Below, piece by piece: positions 14,350-26,300 of a stretch of DNA of 48,936 nucleotides; position 1 is the stretch's first letter; each line of letters opens with the position of its first letter. The translations under genes were made by a program, and so were the position numbers. A model generated the notes under the pieces. The model did not search any database, had not been told where the DNA came from, and saw only the letters and a list, made by a program, of their open reading frames with translations. The DNA lies in the NCBI GenBank assembly GCA_007695295.1, contig REEB01000111.1:1-48936 (forward strand), in the 5' to 3' direction. The DNA comes from Puniceicoccaceae bacterium. GTDB taxonomy: Bacteria > Verrucomicrobiota > Verrucomicrobiia > Opitutales > Opitutaceae.

Positions 14350-17300
14350 AAGCCCTCCGTCACCTCCTTTTTGCCCTCGGGAGCCTTGCGGCTGCGGTGC
14401 TCGCCTCCGCCGATCTCCTGCCGCTGGCGGATCGGGTCAGCCTGACCGCCACCGGCACCTCCTCCACCTTAAACCGTGGTACCGGCATGGTGGATACGAC
14501 GGTCCAAGTGCGATTGATCAACGACGGCGACCGCCTCATCGAGCCCCCCCTGCATCTGGTGGTCCGCTTTGCCGGCGAGACCGGGGCGGTGACTGTGGTT
14601 GACGCGGAGGAAGGGCCGGGCCGCGGACCTTACGACGCGCATTATCTTGACTGGAGCGTCCTCGCCCCGGGCGGATTATCGCCCGGGGCACTCCTCGACG
14701 CGGGCTTTGTCTTTGCCCGGTCCGCGGGCGTCTCAGTAGCGTATTCGCTGGAGGCCTACGGGCTCTACAACCGGGATCCGGTCGCGATTGCGTCGATCCC
14801 GGAAGTGGAGGTTTCCGGGGAGAGCCTGGGATTTGATGCGGCGGGCTCGATCGATCCCGATGGCGGGGAGCTGAGCTATTTCTGGGATTTTGGCGACGGC
14901 GCCACCAGCACGGAAGTTTCGCCCCTGCATGTCTATGCCAACCCCGGGGTTTACCTGGTGCGTCTGCGGGTCACCGATCCGAAAGGAGCGAGCGATGAAG
15001 TGCGTCGGGCGGTGCTGATTCTGCCGCCCGGGGCCTATGCCTTGGCACGGGTGCGGACCTTGGATGGGGTGGGGCAGCCGCTGCCGGGAGTGCGGATCGA
15101 GCGGCTGCGCGCGTCCGGGGATTTGCCCGGGTTCTCCGACGCCACCGGGTTTTTCGTGGATGAAGGCACACCCGGTCCGGCAGAGTGGAAATTCACCCGC
15201 GAGGGGTACCTGCCGGTCTGGAGGGAATTTGCCTTCGAGGACCGTGCGGTGGTGTTGGTGGCCTCTCCCTGGCTGGCCCGCGAGGCGGCGAAGACGATCC
15301 CGGTCAGTCCGCTTGCGGGTGCGGTGCTCGGCGGCAACGCTGAGGCCGCCACCATCACCCTTCCCGAAGGTGCGGTCTCCCAGCCCGGTCCCGCCCGGCT
15401 GACTTCGCTTGGCGGGCAGACCCTCCCGCTGCCGCTGCCCTTGGGCTGGAGTCCATTGGCGGCGTTTCACATTTCGCTTCCGGGGGACCTGCTGGAAAGC
15501 GGCGTGGTGGACTGGCGGCCCGGTCGGGTGCCGCGGATTACCGAGCAGGTTGCGGCAGTGGTTTTTGAACCCGCGGCGCCGGCCTGGCGGGTCGTGGATC
15601 TGCCGGAGGTGGGGGCGCTGCCGGTTTCGCGCCTGGAGGCGACGGGCTGGATGGCATTGGTGGTGGCGGACGAGGGGCCGACGGCTCCGCCGATTCCGGA
15701 AGCGGGCGAACTCTTGGGCGGCGGTGATCCGGGCAGTGGCGGAAACCTGGTGGCCGAGGGTTACTTTGATCCCGCGCAAGCGACGGCGAGCAGCGATCCG
15801 GCGGTGGTCACGACCCGGGGCAGATTATATCTAGAGGGCGACGGGCCGATGGCGAGCGGTCGCCTCCTGCGGGCTGATCTCACCGAACGGTACCACTTCG
15901 TAAGCGGCGGCTCGCTGCGCACCCCCGACTATGACACGACATTCTTCGCCTACCGGGAGCCGCTCGAGGCCCTGCCAAACCGCCTGCTGGCGGAGTTTCC
16001 CCTCCGGCCGACGCTTTTAATCGCCTCCTCCGATCTGGTGGAAGTGCGGATTCTCGCGACCATTCTCGATGCGGCCGCTTTTGGCGGGGTGGTGATCGAT
16101 CCGGCCGGCGGCCAGTTGGCGATTGAAGGGCTGACTCTGGTGGTGCCCGCCGACGCCTTCGTCCAGCGCACCGTGGGTGAGCTTAGGGCGCTTGATCCAC
16201 TGGGATTTTCGGCGCTGCTGGGCGGCCTCGCGACGTGGAGAGCCTTTCAATTGGATGCGCCGCGGTCGCAGCAGGACTTGGAGGTGACCTTCGACGGATT
16301 GCCGGCCGACCGGGAGTTTATACTTGCCCGGCTGGTTTCGTTCGTCGGCCGCCAGGGGCTGGAGCCGGTGCTCCGCCTGCGTAGTGATTCATCGGGTAAA
16401 GCCCGAAGCATCGAGCCAGCGGTGGGCTTCCGGCTTCCCGGGGTCATGGGTGGCGGTCGCTACGTCCTGATTGAGGTGGAGACCCGCCCCGGTCTGGTGA
16501 CGGGCGTCGTGCGCGGACTCGACGAAATTCCGGCGGAAGCCTTCGCCGCGGGCATCGTCGGCCAGCCCTGGACGAGCCTGACCCGGGCGGGTGGGACCTT
16601 TGTCACGCTGGCCCCCGCCGGCACCGGAGTTGCCGAAGGTTTCGACCCAAACGCCAATCGCGGCACGGCCGGATTTGAACTGCTCTCCCATGACGATGTC
16701 GCCGAGGTGGACATCCAAGTCGTGCCGACCGGCCCGCGGGTGATCGCGACCACGCCGGTCCATGGAGCCGTCAACGTCAACCCCGTCGCCCCCATCCTCA
16801 TCACCTTCAGCGAGCCGATCGACCCGGCGAGCTTCGGTCCCGCCGCCTTCGAACTTGCGGTCGTGGCTGACGACTTCCTCGTTCCCGGCAGTCTTGGTCT
16901 CAATGCCGCCGCCACCGTGGCGACCTTTTTGCCGACCAACCCCCTCTCGGCGGCGACGGATTATGTCATCCGCTTGGGCCCGGACATCCGCGACCGCGGC
17001 GGCCTGCCCATCGAGGGCGACCTCGAATTCACCTTCCGCACCCGCGCGCCCTCCGTACGCGGGATCGGGGCGGAACTGGTCATCTTCGAGCCCGGCGCGG
17101 AAAACGTGCCCGAGGCTGTCTTGTCGCAGCTCGTTGGATACGAAGCAGGCGCGGGCAGCAGCCACGTCATCGCCACCGGCGGTCCGGGTACGGCCGATCC
17201 GGAAGTGGCGGTGATCCTCGTCAACGAGACCACCGGCGAGACCGCCACCGTCCTGTCCCGGCCCGATGGCTCTTTCGCCACCTTTATCAACGCCGACGAG

Positions 17301-20300
17301 GGCGACTTCGTCAGCGCGGTTTTTGTAAACGCCAACGAAACCCGCGTCACCATCCCCGCCACCCGCCAGCACTTCGACGACGGACGCATCGGCCTCTACC
17401 GCGCCGGCGGCATCCTTGAGGCTGAGAGTGAGGGACTCCCGGTGCAGGTGATCGTGCAGCCGGAGGCGGTGCCCTCCCGGACGGTTTTCAGAGTTGAGCC
17501 AGTCAATCGCACTGAAACCCTTGCTCTCCTCAATGATGTGGAACCGGCGGACGGGGGGCTTGTCCTCGCCGGGCTGCGTTACTTCGAGCAGGGAGACCCG
17601 CTGACGGTGGCGGCGGACGTGGTCTTCAGGATCAGCCGTGCTGATTTTCCATCTGATGTGGATCCCGAAAATGCGGCCTTCGCCCTCGCCCTGCCTGTGG
17701 AAGTGGACGGGGTGATTTCCTTCGAGGTGATCGACTCGATGGCTTTTGTCTCCGACGAACAGGGAGACCGCCTAGTCACCAGTTCGCCACCGTTCATCGG
17801 ACTGCTCCTCCGGCAATTGAACGCCTTCCGCAGCCAAACCGGATTTCAGGACTCATTCAATATCGCACTGGCGGCGGGGGATACGGGTATCAGCGTGGGT
17901 AGCCAGATGGGGGCCTTTCTCCTGGGCATCATGATCGCACCGGTGGCCGGGCAAAAAGTGGCAGGCAAAGTGATCAGTCTGGCCGAGGGCGAATCGATCG
18001 AGAGCGGTAATGCCCGGCCTTTGGGCGGCGCTTTTGTACGCCTTGAGGTGGGATTGGGAGCGGTCAATACAAGCACTCCCGGACTTTTCCGCCGGGGAGA
18101 GGTCTTCGCCAGCAGCGATCCCGAGGGCCGCTTTGCCTTTGTCCTCGCCACCTCGTTCAACCGCCGTCTGGTGGCGACCCATCCGCGCTTCCCCTTCCAG
18201 CGGGCGGCCAGCGGAGCCATCCCGGCGGGATCGGCATTGGGCAGTGCAACCCTGGTCTTCCGGCGTCCCGCTCCGGTCGGTCTCGACATCGAGGATACGG
18301 CCGCGCCGCTCATCAGTGTGACCCAGAATCCGCCGAGGATGGGCAGCGGCACCGGGCCGGACGATGGCGGCATTCTCATCATCGATGCGGTCGACGACCT
18401 TTGGATGGAAACCGTCGGCATTGCGCGGGCCGGATTTTACAGTCTCGCCGACGGTCGTCCCTTGAGCACCGATCTCCTCCTCCCGCCTGAGTTGATCGAT
18501 GAAAACCAGCCCTCGCTGCGGCTGGTGCGCGCGCGCTACCGGGTGCGGGCGGTGGAGCGGGGCACGGCGGTGTTCTCGATCATTGCCACCGATGCCGCCG
18601 GAAACCTCGCCACCACTTATCATTCGGTGATCTTTGGTGATCCGGCAACTGGTGAATCCGAGCGGGTGAAAACCATCACGACCGTTTGGCCGCCGCACGG
18701 TGCCACGGGGCAGACGATGGGCACCCCGATTCGCTTCCGCTTCAACGAAGCGCTGCCCCTCGAACGTCTGGTCAACCTCGATTGGATCCGCCTCGGTCCG
18801 ACCGGCGACTTCGTCCTTACGGACGTTCTCCCGAGCGCGGATTTTCGCGAGATTACGCTTCATTATTTCGTCAGGAATACGTTGTCGCAGCGGCTCACGA
18901 TCGAGTTCGCACCCGATGTGGTGGGGCGGCTGCCTCTCGCACCGGGTTTGGCCGCGAGCGAGTCCTACAGCATCGAGTTCGCCGCCGCCCGCGAACTGAC
19001 CATGAACGGTCCCGATGTGGGAAACGGCGGTGGCGTGGTCCTGCTTGGAAGCTATGTCTATGTGATCGACCGCAAGAGTGGATTCGCCGGGGAACTGCAA
19101 GCCTTCCGGCTCGATGCGAAGGGAGAGCTTCATCTCATCCAGACCATTCCGGTCCCCCAACGAATCTCCGATCTCGTGGCGATTCCATCGTATCCACTTC
19201 GTGAGTTTGACGGATCCGTCCGTCCGCCCGCTTCATACGTGGCAACCTTTTCCGGCGGACCGACCGACATCAAGCGATTGGGATTGTATCAGGTTGGTCA
19301 GGACGGAAAGCTCACCGCCGTTTTCGACGCACCCCGGCCCATCGCCCTCGACATTTCCACCATCGCCAAGGCCAAGTGGGATCCGCCTTATTTCGCTTTT
19401 AAAGAAATCGCCGGTGACGGCACCCCGGTGAGTCTGGTCAATTTCAATGCCTTTTATATCGGCATGAAGCTCCAACAGGAGCGGCGCAACGAAGTAAAGG
19501 ACCTTCTGCCGCCCGATGGCCGCCTGGGCGTCGATCTGAACAACAACGGCCATTTTGCCGATCCCGGCGACATCGCTCCGCTGCCGTCCAACCGGGACGG
19601 CCAGCTCTTCGGGCTCGAGTTCTCATGGTTGCCGGAGAATTCGGCCGAGCGCTTCCGGGATTTTGACTTCAGCTCCGACTTCGGGCTGCTTGGCGCGGTT
19701 TATTCCGGGCCGACCGGCCATGGTCTCATGATGCGGTTGGGGGGCGGAGCGATCCTCGACGACGAATTCGCGCGGGTGAGCCTGCCCGCCGAGCCCAAGC
19801 GCATGCTCTTTCTTCCCGGCACCGAGCTTCTGGTCAACGGGGTTCCCCTCTTCGGCGACTTCGCCCTCGCGGGCGCGGTGGCGCGGGCGGACGGTTCCGG
19901 CACCCCCCTCTTTGTCGTTGATATCACCGATCCCGCCAACCCGGTCCTGGTCGGAGAGGCACGGTTTCCGCCCCTGTTCGGCAGCCTCAACACAATGATC
20001 CGCCGAGCCGACGGGATCGTCGCCCTATCCACCTCCAATAAAGGCATCGTCCTGCTCGACCCGCGCCGTCTTCTCGAAGTGAATCCCGATGGCAGTGGCT
20101 TCACCAACGCCATTATCAAACGGATGCGGGGTTTGAGCGGCGGGGGCCAGCGCTCTTTTGTCGCGGAGGACAGCGGCCTCGCCTTCAGCGCCAACGCCAC
20201 GCCGTTGAAAGGCTCCATCGACGCCCCCCGGTTCCGCTTCATCACCTTCGAACGCCCGCCTTTCGCGATCGAGGCCTTGCGGGCCGGTCAGGTTGGCGCC

Positions 20301-23300
20301 GGCCTTACCGTCGAAGAAAAGACGGTCTCCCTGCTCTCGGCCGCCCGGACCGTGACCACCGGCCGCCTCTTCGGCGGCGACACCGTTCTCGATGCCGTCG
20401 ATCCAGAGCAGAACTTCTACATTGAAATCGCCGCCCCCGGCGTATCCGGCCCGACCCTTGAACTCGCCCTCGCCGCCGTGGACCGCGCCGGTCGCCCCGT
20501 CCTGCCCACGCCCCGCAACGCCGTCCCCACCTTTCTGGGAAATGAGGAAATCACCGCCCGCTATATCGCGCTGACGGCCTTCAATGTATTCAAGAATCTC
20601 AACATCACGGAAGGCTTGTCGAGCGCTGTCGAGTCCCTTGCGGAACTCGGCGTGGATGAAATCTACGAGCGCTTTGTTGCCGCCGGCAAGCCATCCTATC
20701 CGACCGGTCTGGAGGCCCGCCGGCTGAGTGACGACCCCACCCACCCGCTTTTCAACCGCTATCTGGCCGGTCCGGTCGTCATTCTGGGGCAGGATTTGCG
20801 ACCGGCGGATTTCAGTGCCCTGCAGAGCGGGCTCGACCGGCGCTACGTTGCGGCCGCCGGCGGCCTGTGGGTGGGACTTTCGCCCATGTTGCCGGACGAT
20901 TTGCTCGTGAAACCCTTTGCCGCCCGGCAGGACGAGGAGGCGTTTTTCGAGCTGAGCCTCAAGATGGAGGTGGGGTCGATCATGCGCCAAGTCGTCCGCG
21001 GCGCGTCGCTGTTTTTCTCAAATCCCACGCCAATGGCCCTGATCCAGTTCGCGGCGAGTTTCGTGGATGTCGAGCTGGAGCGATCCCTTGCTCCCGGGGC
21101 CAACGCCTATATGGAGATAGGCCGAAGCCGCAACCCGCTCGTTTTCGTTCCCGGCATCATGGGGAGCCTGCTGGAAAACGAGGAGGGCGAGCTCCGCTGG
21201 GTGGATCTGACCGATGCTTTGAATACCGATGTGGTCAAGCTTACCATGGATCAGAATAGCAATCCGGCGCCGGGGATCGGGGAGGATATTTCAGCCTCGC
21301 GGGTGGTAACCTTCATCCCGGACTCGTTGAACCACTTTCTGTCTCCATTCCGAGGCGCCGACATGGCGGGCTCGATGCTCGAGTTTCTCGTCGGCGACAT
21401 GGGGTATCGCCTCCACAACTACCGGCACATGCGCGAGGCCACATTCCCCTTCGTCGATGCGGAAACCGCTGAATTCTCGCCTTCGTCGGAGTGGAGGGAA
21501 GTGATGGCACGGCGGGTCCTTCCAACCCTATTTCCCTTCGCCTACGACTGGCGCAAAGACAATGCCGATGCCGCCCGCGAACTCGCAGACTATATCGATT
21601 TCATTCTTTCGCTGCATCCGGACGCCGAGGCCGTCGATATTATTGCCCACAGCATGGGAGGGCTGGTGGCCCGGCGCGTCACCATGGATTATCCCGGAAA
21701 GGTGGGAACCCTCGTCACCGTCGCCTCTCCCTTCGCCGGAGCGACGAAGGCTGTTTTCAGCAAGCGCACGGGGAATCTGGACGACCTGAAGCTCAACCTC
21801 ATTGTCAAACCGCCTCTCGGACTGGGTTCTCTCATCACCCGGCACATGCCCGGTCTCGACCAGTTGATGCCTTCATGGGCGGCCTTTGAACTCGGTTTCC
21901 GGCCGCTCTGGCAGCGAGGGTTGGACCTCAATGGCGACACCATCGCCTTTGGTCCGCTCAATTACGGCGCTTACCGGGACTTCATAGACCGAAGTTGGTT
22001 GGAAGGCGTGGAGGCGGAGGAGCAACCGAAATCGATCAAGCTTTTCAACCAACCGTTCCACACCCACGGCATTCCGGGCGACAACCAAGGCGACTGGTCC
22101 TTCGACGAGCGCGGCACACGGCTTTTCCAGATCGTCGGCGTCCAGACCCTTCCGAATACGATTCAACGGATCAATCTGACACCCAGGTTGGAGCAGCTCC
22201 CCGAGGAAGAATCCTGGAATGTATCGCTAAACCTGCCCCCGGCCCAATTTACTCGGCCCAACACCGTACGCGGGGGTGGGGTGCTCGTGCCGGAGGATCC
22301 GGGGTCTTTCCCGGTTTCCCAGGAAGCCTGGCGGATAAAGATGGACTTTGACGTGATCAGGGGCGCCGGTGACGGCACCGTGCCCCTGCTTCTCGCCACG
22401 CGGGGTAAAGGCGCGGAGGGTCGATTCGATCTGAACCCGCCCCGGATGAGGCTGATTCCTGTCATGGCGGAGGACACCTCCTCCAAGGCCAACAAACGGG
22501 TCGATCATGTGGGCGTCCTCGTGAATCCCACCACCAAGCGCTGGGTGGCGCAGATTCTCGATGGACTCTTCAACGACGCCGATCTGCCCCGCTTGGTTGT
22601 CAATGGTCCGGCCGACGCCGGGGAGGGTCTTCCGATCACGCTCTCGGCATCCATCGACCACCGCCCCGAGGGATTGATCGGTGAGCCTGAGTATGTTTGG
22701 GATCTCGGAGACGGCCGCCTCCGCTCCGGTCCCGAGGTCACCTTTGCGTATCCGAAAAACGGCGACTATGTGGTCACTTTGGTCGGTCGCTTTCCCGGGG
22801 AGCATGCCCTGACCGGGAAGGGCGGAACCGGAGGCCTGACGAGCCACCACATCCGGGTGTTCAACCAGCCACCGGATCCGGTCATCCTCATCAACGAGCC
22901 CGTTCTGGCCGGCCAGACCTTCCTCATCCGGGTCGATCCTAGGGATCCCGCGGTGGACGACACCCACCATTATGTCTGGGACACCGGCGACCGCGGCCGC
23001 ACCCTCACCACCCTCACGCCCTTCCTGCGCCACAACTTTGCGGTGCCGGGCGAGTATGAAATCAGTGTCGAAGTGACCGATGACTTTGGGGCCACCGGCA
23101 CGGCCAGCCGCACCCTCCGGGTGCACGACGCCAATGCCGGTCCCTCTGGGGCGGATCCGGTTTTCTCAACCGTCAATTCGGGTGACGGTGGTTCTTCCGC
23201 CTACGATCGAACGCCGGCCGCAGGGCTGGAAATGGTGCGGATCATCGCCTTCGGGGTAAGAGATGACGAGGATCTCATCCGCGCTTTCCACGATCAGCGG

Positions 23301-26300
23301 CTGGTTTTGGGTCAGGAGGACGACGGTTCGTTCTTTTTCAGCAACGACGGGGGAGCTGCCAACACCTTCGGAGAGAACCGCGTGCAGATCGACCTCTACC
23401 GCCAGCTGGTCCGCGGCACGAAACCCCAGCGGAGTCGGGTGCGCCTTTTTGCAGCCGGGGAGGAAGTCCGCTTCTTGGTCGAGTTCTACGACGGACAGGG
23501 CAACCAACGCTGTGTGGCCCTGGCCTCCCGCCACGACGAAGGCGACGAAATCAATCTTACCATCGAGTGGGAATCCTTTCTGGGGCTGGCCGAAGAACAA
23601 CTCGCCCACCTGACCGATCCCATCGCCGATTCCGCTTCGATCCTGCCGGGATGCGGTCTCGGGCAGTATGCCCCCGACCAGTTTTTCGAGCCCACCCTGG
23701 GCAACTACCATCTTGAGATGGTTCGCATCGACCAAGAGCCGATCTCCGGCGCTGGCGCCGGCATCGCCAATGCCGGCGGGACCCATCGGCCGACCTTCAT
23801 CGATGAAGGCCCGTTTGACCCCGTCAACCACGCCTCTTTCCCCAGCCGCATTTTTCGCCTCATGGAGCGTCCCACGGCGCACGCCACCGTTGTTTCTTCG
23901 CAGGCAGAGGCGGTTCTGGGTCTCACCTCCACCGGCTCGGCCGTGATCAACAGTGTGGCCAGCTCCGCGGTCAAAGACCGCAGTCCCCAGGCGGAAGCAG
24001 CCGGCCGGGTGCGTGATTCCGTGCGAAGTGTCTTCGAGTTTTCCTTTGCCGAACTGCCGGATGCACCGGCCAACGCCAGCTCGAACCTGGTCACGCGATT
24101 CGCCCTCTCCACGGAGGACCTGCGTGTTCTCGAGCAGGGCACCGGGGCCGTGATTTGGAAGGGCGACGACCGGATCAACAACTCCGCCTACGTGAAGGGC
24201 AAAAGCGACCATGACTACGAGCTCTTCTTCCCGGTCTGGATGAATCCTCCCGAACTGCTGGATGAGGAAACATTCACCGGCCATGCCCACACCCCGGAGA
24301 TGATGACCGGCGACTGGTACTTTCGCGCCCCCCACGGCTATGCCGAAAGCCCGGACTCGGGCCCGATCAGCCTCGGTCCGGCCCCCACCGGTTCCACCGC
24401 CGCAATCTATGAAGCCTATCTGGCCGAGGTTACCTGGTGGGGCTATGATCTGCCGCGGGACTTCATCGGAAACCTCTTCGAACCGATGCGCCCGGTCGCC
24501 CAATGGAGCGGCTACGGCGGCGCCTTCACCACCACCGATCAACCCGGACGCCTCCTCGTCCGCCGTGACTTCGATCCGTTTCAAGAAGGTCCCGGCCAGG
24601 GGCCGTTTCACCACCCGCAGACGCCTGCTTCCATCATCGCCTACGCCCTCACCCAGCAGGTGAAGCTCGATCCGGAGGTTCGCGAAGAGGTCCTCAGCGA
24701 CGTGTCGTTTTTCCCCTTCCGTCTCGACCACTTCGACATTGCCGTCATGTCGCTGGAAAAACCACCGCCTTTCGGCGACGACCCGCTCGGCGATGCCGGC
24801 ATGGGGCGATCTCTGTTATTGTTGAAGTGGCTGCTCGAGGGCGTGTTTGTTCCGCCAATACAGCCCTCGCCGTCCACCTATCCCGCCATCAATGGCGATC
24901 TTGACGACATGGCCTACCGGACCCTGGTCCACAGCCAGCTCCAACAACGCAGGGAGCTGCTCCGCCAAGAGGCTTATGAATGGGCGCTTTACCAAGAATT
25001 CGCTCTCCTCACCGAAAGCGCCCACCTGCGGGTGAGGCGGGTTTTCGATCCCGCAAGCCCTCCGCTCGTCTTCAGCGACTTCACCACCGCTCATGACGAC
25101 AAGATGATGAAAAAGGCCGGCAAGGCCGCCATCCGCACCGCCCTTGGTGTGTTGATGCGCGATTCGGCGGCCGCCAATGCCGTTCTTGCGGTCACCCCAC
25201 AGGTTTTTCACGATCGCAGGTACCGCAGCTTCGAGCACTTCATCGAAGCGCGGGCGCGGGAACGCATTGATCTCTTTTCCCGGCACGGGATCGGCGGAGC
25301 CGCGCTGACGGCGCAAGACTTCGCCGACATCCTTGGCGCCAAATCGGGCGACCCCGGCGCCTTTGAGCGCATCCGGCACCGACCCGGCGGCGTCGACCGC
25401 TTCCTGCAGAAGTGCTTTTCCCTGATTAACAAAGTCCAGCGCGATGCTGAGGATGATTATCTTGAATTCCTCCAGCTCCTCCACGGCGTGGGCGACCTTG
25501 GGGCGCTCGCCCAAGCCGCCGCCCGCTCCACCAATGCGAGCGCCATCCAGCACGGGTTCCAGTCGCCGGTTGGCCAATCCCGTCCGGGGCGCCTGGCCAT
25601 GCATGGACTCGTCGCCGAGCCCGAGCATGAGGCGAGCTGGGGCTTCATTGTCAACCTGATGAACAACGCCAGCCGGGATATCGGGCCGCTCAGTCTCGCC
25701 TTTCTCATCAACGAGTCGGAGGGCGAGACCATGGTGTCCCTGTGCGATGAGATCCAGTTGCTTGCGACCGACCGGCCGCTGGTGCTGCCGAACCGAAAAC
25801 GGGGCCTCTGCCTGGAGCAATCCCGGCGCGGTTTGTTCAAATACCGGCGTGGGGTCACCGATCGCTCTGAGCGCGACTTTGAAATTGTGGTGACCGGCAT
25901 CCCCAACGAGTTCAACCGCAACCCGTACGATGACTTGATTGAACTACGGTCCTACTTTCTCAGCCTGCCCATTCACCGCGGACCGGATTTTCGGGATTTC
26001 CAAATCATTCCGACCATCGAACTGCTGGATCCCGATGATCCCTTTGCCGCCAATGATCACGTGATGGTTTTTCGCGTCGTCGGTCCCGCGGGCGAGGAAA
26101 TCCCGGATGCAACCATAAACCTGCCTCCGGACACCAGGCATCCCACCCGTCCGAACACGCTTGTTTACGTGCTCAACGGTGAGTTCTTCGGCGACGTTCC
26201 CCGAACGTTGGAAATCAGCGCCACCATTCCTGGCGTTTCGGAGCCGGCGGTGCTGACCATGGCCGCCAGCCTGGGGGACTACTACCAAGACCGACACGTG